Shown: positions 46,522 through 56,258, counted from the first letter of the stretch. The stretch: DNA of 64,000 bases from Cellulomonas wangleii (GCF_018388445.1 NZ_CP074405.1:1674001-1738000); one strand, 5' to 3'. Translations and numbers: made by a program. Notes: generated by a model not told the origin, from the sequence alone.

Positions 46522-47466
46522 ATGCTGGACCCCCGGGAGATCTACGACGTCGACCCCGACGTCGCCGCGAGCGTGGACGACGCCGCGCGGCGCGGTGCAC
46601 GACCCGTGCTGGTGCACGCCGTGCGCGGGTTCGTCGACGCCGGGCACGCCGGGCAGGTCGCCGTGGACCACCTCGCCGCCCTCGGCGACGCGCAGCGCCT
46701 CGTCACCTTCGACGTCGACCAGCTCGTCGACTACCGCAGCCGACGGCCGGTGATGACGTTCGACGCCGGCTGGACCGACTACGACGCACCGGAGCTGGTC
46801 GTCGACCTGCTCCGGGACGCGCAGGGCGTGCCCTACCTGCTCCTGCACGGCCTGGAGCCGGACCTGCAGTGGGAGCGCTGGGTCGCCGCCGTCCGTCAGG
46901 TCGTGGAGCGCTTCGACGTCCCGCTGGTCGTCGGGCTGCACGGCATCCCGATGGGGGTTCCGCACACACGGCCCGTGTCGGTGACCGCGCACGCGACCCG
47001 CGCCGAGCTGGTGGCGGACCACACGTCGATGTTCGGCACGGTGCAGGTGCCGGCGAGCGCGGCAGCGCTGCTCGAGCTGCGCCTGGGGCAGTCCGGCCAC
47101 GACGCGATGGGGTTCGCGGTGCACGTGCCGCACTATCTCGCGCAGTCGTCGTTCCCTGCGGCCGGGCTCGCCGGGCTGCGTCACGTGGAGCGGGCCACGG
47201 GCCTCGACCTGGGACTGTCCGCGCTCGAGCCCGCTGCAGCCGAGGTCATGCAGGAGATCGAGCGGCAGGTCGAGGGCTCCTCCGAGGTCGCTGCGGTGGT
47301 CCAGGCGCTCGAGGAGCAGTACGACGCGTTCACCCGCAGCGTCGGGCGCACGAGCCTGCTGGCGCAGGCGACCGACCTGCCGACGGCCGAGGAGATCGGA
47401 GCCGAGCTGGAGCGGTTCCTCGCCGAGCAGACCGACCAGGGTGGCGGGGACGGGCCCACTCCCTGA
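46522..47466 (+). CDS. PAC2-family protein (proteasome-assembly-chaperone-like)
   Basis: A 314-residue protein of the PAC2/ATP-grasp-like family found throughout actinobacteria. LVHAVRGFVDAGHAG, LHGLEPDLQWERW and VVGLHGIPMGVPHTRP are the core blocks, ending in a helical tail. The function in bacteria is unknown; a link to the proteasome is only by fold. ATG at 46522 after GAGAGGTGAG. It stands alone after the two-component genes. Confidence 0.88.
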   Translation: MLDPREIYDVDPDVAASVDDAARRGARPVLVHAVRGFVDAGHAGQVAVDHLAALGDAQRLVTFDVDQLVDYRSRRPVMTFDAGWTDYDAPELVVDLLRDAQGVPYLLLHGLEPDLQWERWVAAVRQVVERFDVPLVVGLHGIPMGVPHTRPVSVTAHATRAELVADHTSMFGTVQVPASAAALLELRLGQSGHDAMGFAVHVPHYLAQSSFPAAGLAGLRHVERATGLDLGLSALEPAAAEVMQEIERQVEGSSEVAAVVQALEEQYDAFTRSVGRTSLLAQATDLPTAEEIGAELERFLAEQTDQGGGDGPTP

Positions 47467-47529
47467 GGAGCGCGGCGCGCGCGTCGTGACCGGATCGTTG
47501 TCACCCGCACCCGGGAGTCGTCCGATTTC

Positions 47530-47543
47530 GTGGCGTTCGCCAC
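47530..47543. repeat. Short inverted repeat after the PAC2 gene
   Basis: GTGGCG-TT-CGCCAC is a perfect 6-bp-arm palindrome 64 bp after the PAC2 stop and 209 bp before the cold-shock ATG. It may be a weak terminator or an operator; nothing decides between the two. Confidence 0.35.
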
Positions 47544-47751
47544 ATCCGACGTGCGAGGATGCTCACCGTTGCAGTGGCGTACGGACGCTCGACCGGCCCG
47601 CTGCCCCTCGCCCTCCGGGGCGCGGTGCGCGGAACCATCGGGTCCCCGGCTGGCCGGGGATCGCACCACCCGGTGCTGGACGTGAGGCGCTGCGGCACGC
47701 CGCGGGCACCGGTCCGCGGTGGTCACCCGGTGGGACAGAAGGATGCAGGAC

Positions 47752-47955
47752 ATGGCACAGGGCGCGGTCAAGTGGTTCAACGCCGAGAAGGGCTACGGGT
47801 TCATCGCCCAGGACGACGGCGGCGCCGACGTCTTCGTCCACTACTCGGCCATCGACACGCAGGGCTACCGCTCGCTGGACGAGGGTCAGCGCGTGGAGTT
47901 CGAGATCACGCAGGGTCAGAAGGGTCCGCAGGCGGAGCACGTCCGCCCGCTGTGA
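47752..47955 (+). CDS. cspA: Cold-shock protein (CspA family)
   Basis: A 67-residue single cold-shock domain that binds single-stranded RNA and DNA and melts RNA structure. RNP1 KGYGFI at 13-18 and RNP2 VFVH at 27-30 are intact, with [10 protein letters not shown] at the start. ATG at 47752 after AGAAGGA. The 285-bp gap upstream may include a long structured leader, as usual for csp messages. A perfect terminator follows. Confidence 0.97.
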   Translation: MAQGAVKWFNAEKGYGFIAQDDGGADVFVHYSAIDTQGYRSLDEGQRVEFEITQGQKGPQAEHVRPL

Positions 47956-47990
47956 CCCGTGCCCGGCCTCGGTCGGGCACCTGCGGCGTA

Positions 47991-48020
47991 CAGGGTCGCA
48001 CCCGCACGGGTGCGACCCTG
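47991..48020 (+). terminator. Terminator of the cold-shock gene
   Basis: Perfect 14-bp arms CAGGGTCGCACCCG (47991-48004) and CGGGTGCGACCCTG (48007-48020) around a 2-nt centre. Lies between converging genes and can act in both directions. Confidence 0.88.
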
Positions 48021-48037
48021 TGCCGTTCCCGGGCCCG

Positions 48038-48964
48038 TCACCCCGCGGGGTCCCCGGCCGGCTCCGGCTCGTCGGGCGTCGGCGGCTCGACCGTCGGCTG
48101 CGGGTCGTGGCGCGGTGCCGCCGCGCCGGTGAGCGTGCGCACCTCGGCGCCCGTCACGAGGCGCGCAGGGACCGGGAGCGTGCGCAGCGTCCGTGCCAGG
48201 CCGGCGTCGTCGAGAAGGTCGGGGTCGTCGGTGGCGACGAGCAGCAGGTTGCCGTAGCGCCGCCCGCGCAGCTGTGCCGGCTCGGCGACGACGCCGACGT
48301 GGGGAAAGACCGCGGCCAGCGTCGCGAGCTCGGCGCGCGCCAGGGCGAGCGGGGGCCGGTCCGCGCAGTTCGCCACGTAGACGCCGCCGGGCCGCAGCAC
48401 GCGCCGCACCTCGCGCGCGAACTCCACCGTCGTGAGGTGGTCGGGCGTCCGGTCGCCGGCGAACACGTCACGGGCGACCACGTCGTACGTGGCGTCGGCG
48501 AGCCCGGTCAGCTCCGCCCGCGCCTCGCCCGTGCGCAGGCGCAGCCGCGGTGCACGGGGCAGCGCGAACCACTCCCGTGCCAGGCGCGCGACGTCCCCGT
48601 CCAGCTCCACGGCGAGCTGGCGCGCCTCCGGGTGGCGGTGGGCGAGCGCCCGGGCCAGCGCGCAGCCGCCGGCGCCCAGGTGCAGCACGGTCAGGTCGGG
48701 GCGCCGCTCGGCGACCACCTCGACGACGGCGGCGGCCTGCTGCATGTACTCGAAGTCGAGCAGGCCCGGGTCGTCGAGGTCGACGAACGAGCTCGGGACG
48801 CCGTTGACGAGCAGGGTGGCGGCGCGCGGGCGGCCGGGCTCGGGGACGACCTCCACGGTGCCCGTCGCCACGGGGACAGGTCCGACCGGCCACGCGGGCG
48901 CCGTCGGGGCCGACCGGGATGTCGGTGGTCGGCGGGACGATGGGTCGCGACGTCGGGCAGCCAC
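48038..48964 (-). CDS. Spermidine-synthase-like methyltransferase-fold protein
   Basis: A 308-residue protein with the spermidine-synthase Rossmann fold: LLVNGVPSSFVDLDDP, FEYMQQAA, VLHLGAGGCALARAL (nucleotide loop), and YDVVARDVFAG. These proteins are widespread in actinobacteria and lack clear polyamine-synthesis context, so the substrate is unknown. The GTG at 48964, preceded by TACGGTGGCGGC, is chosen; the N-terminal 35 residues are low-complexity. It is divergent from the HEPN gene. Confidence 0.85.
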   Translation of the reverse strand: MAARRRDPSSRRPPTSRSAPTAPAWPVGPVPVATGTVEVVPEPGRPRAATLLVNGVPSSFVDLDDPGLLDFEYMQQAAAVVEVVAERRPDLTVLHLGAGGCALARALAHRHPEARQLAVELDGDVARLAREWFALPRAPRLRLRTGEARAELTGLADATYDVVARDVFAGDRTPDHLTTVEFAREVRRVLRPGGVYVANCADRPPLALARAELATLAAVFPHVGVVAEPAQLRGRRYGNLLLVATDDPDLLDDAGLARTLRTLPVPARLVTGAEVRTLTGAAAPRHDPQPTVEPPTPDEPEPAGDPAG

Positions 48965-49061
48965 GCCGCCACCGTACGTGGTGAGGGTGCCGTGGGCGCA
49001 CCGGTGCGGTGCGGGGCAGGCGCGGACCTCCCGGCCCCGGGGACCAGGGGGTGGGCAGGTG

Positions 49062-49090
49062 TTGACGTGTTCGAACAGGTGTTCGAAGAT
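49062..49090 (+). promoter_or_regulatory. SOS-box promoter of the HEPN gene
   Basis: TCGAACAGGTGTTCGA at 49071-49086 is a perfect match to the actinobacterial LexA box. It lies between TTGACG (49062-49067) and GAAGAT (49085-49090), spaced 17 bp, so LexA would cover the promoter. Confidence 0.88.
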
Positions 49091-49130
49091 GGACGAGGCG
49101 GACGGACCGCCGCGACGGGAGGTGCGGGCG

Positions 49131-49571
49131 ATGGTCGGACGGGTGAGCCTGCTGCACGCAGCGACGGTTCCGCCGCAGAGTGCGGAGCTCCTCGCGCGCG
49201 CGGACGCCGAGCTGCTCGCGGCCCAGTTCTCCGGCGAGCCGTGGGAGATGTTCTCCCACGCGCACCTGGCGGCCCTGCGCGCCGGTGCGGCGCTCGTCGC
49301 CGCCCGGGGTCGTCCGTCGGGTCGCGGCGCGCCGCGGACCGTGTGGGGGATGCTCGACGCGGTCGCACCCGAGCTGCACCGGTTGTCGGGGCTCTTCGCC
49401 CAGGGGGCGTCGCTGCGTGCCGCGGTCGACGCGGGGCGTTTCGAGGCTGTCACGCTGGCCCGCGCTGAGCGGTCGCTGTGCGCGGCGGAGGACCTGGTCG
49501 ACGCCGTGCGGGACGCCCTCGTGAGCGACGCAACGCCGTCGGAGGAGGACCAGGTCGCGATCGTCAGGTGA
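49131..49571 (+). CDS. SAV_6107-family HEPN-domain protein under SOS control
   Basis: A 146-residue all-helical protein. HAHLAALRAGAALVAARGRP and VWGMLDAVAPELHRLSGLFA match the SAV_6107-type HEPN family of actinobacteria. HEPN domains include RNases (RxxxxH motif) and nucleotide-transferase partners; a clear RxxxxH is not seen here, so catalysis is open. ATG 49131 after GGGAGGTG is preferred to ATG 49089, which has no ribosome site and lies on the SOS-box promoter. DUF3040 follows after a terminator. Confidence 0.82.
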   Translation: MVGRVSLLHAATVPPQSAELLARADAELLAAQFSGEPWEMFSHAHLAALRAGAALVAARGRPSGRGAPRTVWGMLDAVAPELHRLSGLFAQGASLRAAVDAGRFEAVTLARAERSLCAAEDLVDAVRDALVSDATPSEEDQVAIVR

Positions 49572-49572
49572 A

Positions 49573-49595
49573 ACCGGGGCGGATACCGCCCCGGT
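49573..49595 (+). terminator. Terminator of the HEPN gene
   Basis: Perfect 10-bp arms ACCGGGGCGG (49573-49582) and CCGCCCCGGT (49586-49595), loop ATA, starting next to the stop codon. It makes the HEPN gene a one-gene SOS unit. Confidence 0.85.
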
Positions 49596-49676
49596 GGTGG
49601 CGTCGGCACCGCTCCGTGCCGCATGATGATCGCCCTGCCGACGGTCGCTCGACTACCACCTTGGTGCCAGCCGATC

Positions 49677-49682
49677 TATCCT
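49677..49682 (+). promoter_or_regulatory. Candidate -10 element of the DUF3040 gene
   Basis: TATCCT about 40 bp before the ATG, in a short AT-richer stretch (GATCTATCCTGAGG). A clear -35 is not visible. Confidence 0.45.
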
Positions 49683-49720
49683 GAGGCCACATAGTCCACC
49701 GGAGTGCGACGGGGGTCGGG

Positions 49721-50110
49721 ATGCCACTCTCCGAGTACGAGCAGCGCGTGCTCGAGCAGATGGAGCGCCAGCTGACGTCTGACGACCCTCGGCTCGCCAA
49801 TACGCTGACGCGACGGGGCGGTCACCGACCTGTCACGCGCTACGTCATTGCCGGCGTCGGAGCAGCCGTCGGCCTCCTCCTGCTGGTCGTCGGGGCGGCG
49901 ATGTCCGAGCCCTGGCTGGGTGCCATCGGTTTCGTCGTGATGTTCGCGGCCGTCGCGTTCGCCTTCGCCGCGCCACGCGGCGAGCCCACCGGACCCCAGG
50001 GCACGGTCGGCGCCGACGGCTCCGTGAGGCGTGCGCCTGCCGCGGGTCGCAAGCAGGGGTTCATGGCGCGCCTCGAGGAGCGGTGGGACCGCCGCCGCGA
50101 AGGTCACTGA
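49721..50110 (+). CDS. DUF3040 membrane protein
   Basis: A 129-residue protein: MPLSEYEQRVLEQMERQL is the conserved cytoplasmic start of DUF3040, followed by two membrane helices (about 44-85) and a charged C-terminal tail. DUF3040 genes lie near mraZ and the division cluster in many actinobacteria (Rv2169c in M. tuberculosis, from memory), which suggests a division or envelope role; the function is unknown. ATG at 49721 with GGGGGTCGGG upstream. Confidence 0.88.
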   Translation: MPLSEYEQRVLEQMERQLTSDDPRLANTLTRRGGHRPVTRYVIAGVGAAVGLLLLVVGAAMSEPWLGAIGFVVMFAAVAFAFAAPRGEPTGPQGTVGADGSVRRAPAAGRKQGFMARLEERWDRRREGH

Positions 50111-50439
50111 CCCGTCGTCGACGGCACTGGTCCGAGGGCGCCGTCCGAGGGCGCGGGCCCGACGGCATGTGTCCCTGTCCGTCGCCGCGCCGGGGCACTG
50201 CCGCCCGCGACGCGCGGGCCTGACGGGTTGACGGCGCGGAGCTGACGCACGTTCCGCAGCGGCGCCGGTCCGCCTCGGTCGACCGGCGTCCTCAGGGCTC
50301 GTGCCTGCCCCACGGTGGCACCGAGGTACCGGGCCCAGCGTGCCGCCTGGTCACGGCGCCCGGGCCGTGCGCATGTCCGGGTGCCGGGCGCCGACCGGGG
50401 AGCTGCACCCGCGCGTGCTGCCTGCCCCGCCGGACGCGG
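50111..50439. other. Intergenic stretch without a recognisable gene
   Basis: About 330 bp between converging genes. It holds a 13-bp tandem repeat (GTCCGAGGGCGC+C/G at 50130-50142 and 50143-50155) and several GC-rich self-complementary stretches. No RNA-gene signature and no supported reading frame were found. Confidence 0.5.
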
Positions 50440-52854
50440 TCAGCCCGTGGGGACCGGGGTGCGCCCGGCTCCCTGCGCCAGGAGCTCACGGAGCCCGTCG
50501 CGGACCGCCTGCACCCAGCCGTCCAGCTCGTCGGCGGGGTGGACGGGCGGCGTCGGCGCGTAGCGTGTCCGCTCCACCGCGAGCGCGAGGTTCTCCAGCC
50601 CCGCGAGCGCCGGTCCGGACAGGCCGGTGCCTGTGCGCGTCTCGAGGGTGCGCTGCACGTGGCGGACCACACCGCGAGGGCTGGTCGAGCTGGACCAGTG
50701 GATGTCGATGCGGGAGAGCTCGCGGCGCAGCGCGACCCACGCGTCGTCCGGGACGGTGGCGCGACGGCGACGCCGGGACAGCAGGTAGGCGGCGAGCACG
50801 CCACCCGCGGCGAGGAGCCCCATCCCCGCGAGCAGCAGGACGGTCGTCCACGGGGACTCCTCGTCGGCGGCGGCGCCCGGCGTCGCCGGCGCCGCGCTGG
50901 GCAGGGTGTTGGGCAGTGCGTCCTGCCCGCTGCGTCCGAGCTCGTCGGGGACCGAGCCCGGGGCTGTGATGCCGGTGAACGGGTCCGCCCAGGCCGGCGG
51001 GGGTCCGCTCTGCGAGGCGGGGGTCGGCTCGAACCGGACCCAGCCCAGCCCGTCGAAGTAGAGCTCGGGCCAGGCGTGCGCGAGCCGGCCGGTCACCACG
51101 TACGCACCGTCGTCGTCACGCTGGCCCGGAAGGAACCCGACGCCGATGCGGGAGGGGATGTCCAGGGTGCGCGCCATCATCGCCATCGCGGTGGCGAACT
51201 GGACGCAGTAGCCGCGGCGGTCCTCGAGGAAGTCCCACACCGCGTCGGTGCTCCGGGCGGGCGGGACCCGGGTGTCGTACGTGAAGTTGGAGGCCGAGCG
51301 GAGCCAGGTCTGCAGGTCGAGCGCACGCTCGTAGGCCGTGTCGGCGTCCGCGGTGACGTCGGCGGCCAGCGTCGCGATGTCGTCCCGGTGCTGGGTGTCG
51401 GGCACCGTCGTGTACAGGTCGAGGTCCGGGGGAGTGCCCACCGGGGTCCCGCGCAGGTCGTCCGCCGTGAGGGTCGGCACCTGGACCAGCATCTGGTAGG
51501 ACAGGCCCGCACCGGTCGAGCGACGACCGACCACCTCGTCGCGCTGCGGGTCGTACCCCCAGGTGCCCTCCACCGCGACGGTGCGGGGGAAGGTCGGGAC
51601 CGGCAGGCGTCGCTCGCGCAGCGCCCCCACCTCGATCTCGACCCGGGCGAGGGTGCCGGCGGCCGCGTCGGGTGCGGTGCCGCGCAGCAGCGGGTCGGAG
51701 GACAGGAGCGTCGTGGGGTCCCACGGTGCGAGCTCGTCCGCCTCCGTCCGGTTCCACAGGCGTCCGTCGAACTCCGCCATGGTGAAGGCTCGTAGCGGTC
51801 CGACCAGGCGTGCGTCCACCGCCGGCGGCGGTGCCGGCGTGGGGCTCGGCGTGGCACCGGCGTCCTGCCCGGCGGGGCTGCCGGGCGCCGCCAGGGCGTC
51901 CACCCCGGTGTCGGTCTCGGCGTCGGTCCCTGCGTCGGCGGGCGGCTCGGTGGCGGCGTCCGCGGTGGGTGCGGCTGCCGCGTCGGCCGCTGCCGCGTCG
52001 TCGGCGGCCGTGGCGGGGTCGCCCGCTGCGGGGTCGGTGACCCGGTAGGTGAGGACGACCTGCGCGGACCGCGTGCCCAGGCTCTCGCGCAGGTCAAGGT
52101 CGTCGCTCAGCTCCAGCGGGCCGATCGGGCCGTCTCCGAACGTCGGCAGGGCGACGCTCGCCCAGCCGGGCAGCTGCATCAGGGACGGGCCGGCGAGGAC
52201 GCTCGAGCCGACCAGCGCCACCCCCGCCACGACGGCGGTGGCGGCGCGCCGTGCCCGGCCCGCCTGGGCGTGCAGGGGTGCCGCACCGTAGGCGAGCAGC
52301 GCGAGGTACGCGGCCGCTGTCCAGAACACGGGGGCCGCACCGGCAGGGAACCCCAGGACGATCGCCGGCACCCACAGCGCCAGCAGCGGCAGGCCGGCGA
52401 CCGCGGGGAAGCGCAGGCCGAGCACCGCGGCGTCCACCAGGAGGAAGACGACGAGCCCGCCGACGACCAGGAGCATCTCCGAGGGGCGGATGTCGGGCAT
52501 CGGGACCAAGGAGTCGTTGACGACGACCACGCCCTGGCGCGCGGTCGCCCAGGCGCGCCGCGCCGCGTCGAGGTCGGGCAGGAACTGGGGGCGCCCGGGG
52601 GGTGCGCCGTACCGGAGCACGACGCCCACGAGCGCCACGAGCGCCCCGACGAGGGTCGGCGGCCACCAGCGGCGTGAGGCGGCCCGTGCCAGGGTCGTGG
52701 CGACCGCCACGAGGAGGACACCGACGCACGCCACGACGAGCCACCGTCGCCCGGCGACGAGCCCGGCGAGCGCGAGCAGACCGGCCCACGTCGCGACGAC
52801 GCAGAGCGCCGCACCCACGACCGCGCGGGTGCCCTGCTCCGGTCCGGCGTTCAC
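50440..52854 (-). CDS. TgpA-like membrane transglutaminase
   Basis: An 804-residue membrane protein: six or so helices in residues 1-230, an extracytoplasmic region with an Ala/Asp/Thr/Pro-rich spacer (about 278-340), a transglutaminase-like core with Cys550 (RGYCVQF) and His593 (LAHAWPEL), one more helix near 670-690 and a cytoplasmic DUF4129-like tail. The third catalytic position, Asp in TgpA, is Glu609 (RFEPTP). It may process cell-wall peptides or proteins. GTG overlaps the DUF58 stop (GTGA). Last gene of the MoxR operon. Confidence 0.9.
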   Translation of the reverse strand: MNAGPEQGTRAVVGAALCVVATWAGLLALAGLVAGRRWLVVACVGVLLVAVATTLARAASRRWWPPTLVGALVALVGVVLRYGAPPGRPQFLPDLDAARRAWATARQGVVVVNDSLVPMPDIRPSEMLLVVGGLVVFLLVDAAVLGLRFPAVAGLPLLALWVPAIVLGFPAGAAPVFWTAAAYLALLAYGAAPLHAQAGRARRAATAVVAGVALVGSSVLAGPSLMQLPGWASVALPTFGDGPIGPLELSDDLDLRESLGTRSAQVVLTYRVTDPAAGDPATAADDAAAADAAAAPTADAATEPPADAGTDAETDTGVDALAAPGSPAGQDAGATPSPTPAPPPAVDARLVGPLRAFTMAEFDGRLWNRTEADELAPWDPTTLLSSDPLLRGTAPDAAAGTLARVEIEVGALRERRLPVPTFPRTVAVEGTWGYDPQRDEVVGRRSTGAGLSYQMLVQVPTLTADDLRGTPVGTPPDLDLYTTVPDTQHRDDIATLAADVTADADTAYERALDLQTWLRSASNFTYDTRVPPARSTDAVWDFLEDRRGYCVQFATAMAMMARTLDIPSRIGVGFLPGQRDDDGAYVVTGRLAHAWPELYFDGLGWVRFEPTPASQSGPPPAWADPFTGITAPGSVPDELGRSGQDALPNTLPSAAPATPGAAADEESPWTTVLLLAGMGLLAAGGVLAAYLLSRRRRRATVPDDAWVALRRELSRIDIHWSSSTSPRGVVRHVQRTLETRTGTGLSGPALAGLENLALAVERTRYAPTPPVHPADELDGWVQAVRDGLRELLAQGAGRTPVPTG

Positions 52855-54091
52855 CGGGTGCTCCCCAGCAGGCGCAGCCAGCAGGCCACCGGGTCCTCAC
52901 CGGTCGTCACCTGCGCGACCCGCCACCCCGCGCGCCGCAGCGCCGTGGCGGTGAGCTGGCTCTCGCGGGCGTCACCGGCGTTCCGGCCGTCGGCACGCAC
53001 GACGGCCCAGCCCTGCCCGGCGTCGCCCAGGTGCGCGAACGCACCGCACCCTGCCGGCGACATCGGGCCGACCACGGCCAGCACGATCTCACCGGCGGTC
53101 CGCGTCGTGTCGAGCCTGCGGGTGGCGTCGAGCACGGCGGCCTCGGCGTCGTTCGCGGTGCGCGCCGGCGACAGGTCGAGCGTGAGGTCCAGCAGTGCCG
53201 CACGGGCCTCGGGGCCGCTGCGCGCGTGCACGTGGGGCGCCGGGGTCCTGCTGCCGGCCGGGACGAGCCGGACGGGGTGACCGCTGTCGAGCATGGCCAG
53301 GGCCATCGACGCCGCGAGGGAGATGGTCCACTCGGTGGCGGTGGCGCGCACGGGCAGGTCGAGCAGGACCGTCACGGGTCGCATGCCGGCACGTTCGTCC
53401 GAGCGGACGAGCAGCGCGCCGCGGCGTGCGCTCGACCTCCAGTGGACGCGCCGCAGGTCGTCGCCGTCGCGGTAGTCGCGCAGGTTGGCGTCGTCGGTCG
53501 ACGGCGTCCGCGCCCCGAGGGCGACGCGGTCGGGCTCGCCCACGAGCACGTCCGAGGGGGCGGGCAGCGCCACGACGGCCGGCCACACCGCGACGCGGGA
53601 CTCGGTGCCCAGCGTGGTGCGCGAACGCACCACCCCGAACATGTCGGTCCGTGTGACCACGAGGGGACCGAGGGGCCAGCGGCCGCGCTGCGAGGCGTGC
53701 ACGGGGTAGCGGACGGTGGCGTGGTCGGGCGCCCGGGCGACCCGGGCGCGCAGGGCGCGGCCGCCCGAGAGCTCCACGGCGGCCTGTTCCGAGAAGCGCA
53801 GCCCGGCGAGCCGGGCCCGGCCCGCACGGTCCGTCGCGCGGATGTCCACGCGGACCTCCGCGTCCTGGCCGGCGTGCACCGGGTCCGGGCGGACTTCGCG
53901 GTGCACCTCCAGCCCTCGACGGCCTCGGGTCGCGTCCACCACGAGGGCCGCGACGAGCGCGGCGACGGGCAGCGCCAGGAGGAGCACGCCGACGCGGACG
54001 AGGTCGAGCGAGCCCAGCCCGATGCCCGCCTGCAGGCCGACGACACCCGCCGCCGCGAGCGCCCAGCCCCGGGGCGTCGGGCGTCGGTCCA

Positions 54092-54092
<1 letters not shown>
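52851..54092 (-). CDS. DUF58-domain protein
   Basis: A 413-residue protein with two N-terminal helices (about 10-55), a beta-rich part, and the DUF58 signature DDANLRDYRDGDDLRRVHW followed by SSARRGALLVR. The C-terminal part has a von Willebrand A-like fold (VTVLLDLPV). DUF58 proteins work with MoxR ATPases. ATG shares one base with the moxR stop (TGATG). Confidence 0.9.
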
Positions 54093-55090
<998 letters not shown>

Positions 55091-55236
55091 GTGGACGACT
55101 CCCTCGGCGACTGGAACGAGAGTACGCATGAGTGGTCGTCCGCGGGCGAGGTTCACCCGGACCGTGCGTCGCCCCGGTGCCCCGGACGTGCGCCGACGCG
55201 CCCCCCGGGGGCCGTTCGGGTGTCGACCTCGCGACC

Positions 55237-55378
55237 CCCCACATCCCTCCACGGCGGCCCCCACGGCACGTGCGTCGCGGTCGCCGGGGGAGAGGTATGC
55301 CGCCTTGTCCCGGGTTCGTCCCCGTCCCCCCGTGCCGAGGCGGTTCCGGGGCGCGCCGGGCCCTCCACTTCGCTCCAC
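55237..55378 (-). promoter_or_regulatory. MraZ-like boxes facing the MoxR operon
   Basis: On the minus strand GTGGAG at 55378-55373 and 55368-55363 are spaced exactly 10 bp, as part of GTGGAGCGAAGTGGAG. A second pair, GTGGAG 55252-55247 and GTGGGG 55242-55237, has the same spacing. They match the box type upstream of mraZ but in the opposite direction. Confidence 0.5.
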
Positions 55379-55424
55379 GACGCTGACCTGGGAGGACACT
55401 CACCAGACGGGTGAACTTGGCCTC

Positions 55425-55474
55425 TTGACAAGATGCTGGTGGAGGGAAGTGGAGTACCGTGGAGGCACGTGGGG
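55425..55474 (+). promoter_or_regulatory. mraZ promoter region with four MraZ boxes
   Basis: TTGACA at 55425-55430 is a good -35 candidate; no matching -10 is clear. GTGGAG at 55439, 55449 and 55459 and GTGGGG at 55469 repeat at exactly 10 bp. Such direct repeats bind the MraZ ring and give autoregulation of the division cluster in other bacteria. Confidence 0.8.
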
Positions 55475-55574
55475 AGAGCGGGTGGCATCTCGCTCGCGGG
55501 GTGGCTCAGCAGTGCTCGGGCAGCCCCGCCGCGTGGGGGGTCCACGGATCCGGGACGAGCAGGAGGGGAGTGAG

Positions 55575-56048
55575 GTGTCGTATGAACCGACAGGCGCCTA
55601 CGGCTCCTTCGCGCCCTTCCTCGGGACGTACACGCCGCGCCTGGACGACAAGGGCCGGCTCATCCTCCCGGCGAAGTTCCGGCCGCAGCTGGCCGGGGGC
55701 CTCGTCATGACACGCGGGCAGGAGCGCTGCCTGTTCGTGCTGCCGATGGACGAGTTCCGCCGGATGCACGACCAGCTGCGGACCGCACCGGTCACGAGCA
55801 AGCAGGCGCGTGACTACCTGCGGGTGTTCCTGTCCGGGGCCAGCGACGAGCTGCCCGACAAGCAGGGCCGCATCTCCATCCCGCCGATGCTCCGCACCTA
55901 CGCGGGGCTCGACCGGGACGTCGCCGTCATCGGCACCGGTACCCGGGTCGAGATCTGGGATCTCGCAGCCTGGGAGACCTACTTGTCCGAGCAGGAGGCG
56001 GGTTACGCCGACACGACCGAGGAGGTCTTCCCGAACGGCCCGTTCTGA
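55575..56048 (+). CDS. mraZ: Transcriptional regulator MraZ
   Basis: A 157-residue AbrB-fold regulator made of two MraZ repeats; it forms rings that read tandem boxes upstream of its own gene. [22 protein letters not shown] and [18 protein letters not shown] carry the DxKGR motifs of the two halves. The GTG at 55575 follows AGGAGGGGAG, the strongest ribosome site nearby. First gene of the division and cell-wall cluster. Confidence 0.97.
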   Translation: MSYEPTGAYGSFAPFLGTYTPRLDDKGRLILPAKFRPQLAGGLVMTRGQERCLFVLPMDEFRRMHDQLRTAPVTSKQARDYLRVFLSGASDELPDKQGRISIPPMLRTYAGLDRDVAVIGTGTRVEIWDLAAWETYLSEQEAGYADTTEEVFPNGPF

Positions 56049-56223
56049 GCCGTCGGCCGGCCCCCGGGCCACCGCGTCGCCCCCGCACCCTTCCGCACCG
56101 CCGTCACCGGCACCGCCGTGGACGGCACGGCCCGTCCACCCCGTCGTCCTCACCCGTCCGTCGAGACCTCCTCCCGTCCTCTCTGACGCCACTTCCCCGG
56201 CGCCAGAGGGTCGGTGGGGGATC

Positions 56224-56253
56224 TGGCCGGGCGGTGGAGGGATCGTCCGGCCA
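56224..56253 (+). other. Hairpin ahead of the His/Gln-rich small ORF
   Basis: TGGCCGG (56224-56230) and CCGGCCA (56247-56253) can pair around a 16-nt loop that contains the ribosome-site-like GGTGGAGGG. The small ORF starts six bases after the stem, so folding could bring the site near its ATG. Confidence 0.35.
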
Positions 56254-56258
56254 TCTCC

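Larger units (their letters stand above)
55091..55574. other. Regulatory gap between moxR and mraZ
   Basis: 484 bp without a supported gene. It must hold the divergent promoters of the MoxR operon and the division cluster. It contains the MraZ-like boxes listed separately, TTGACA at 55425, and C/G-rich runs. No RNA gene is recognised. Confidence 0.6.

Noticed and set aside
48920..48941. TGTCGGTG-N8-GACGAT, a possible second damage motif for the HEPN gene
   Set aside because: It lies inside the spermidine-synthase-like gene, nearly 200 bp upstream, and the -10 lacks its first T.
49089..49130. Upstream ATG for the HEPN gene
   Set aside because: It sits on the promoter and SOS box and has no ribosome site; ATG 49131 has GGGAGGTG upstream.
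55091..55574. Small RNA gene in the moxR-mraZ gap
   Set aside because: GC-rich runs fold easily, but no known RNA signature or clear terminator was seen; the gap is explained by two promoter regions.
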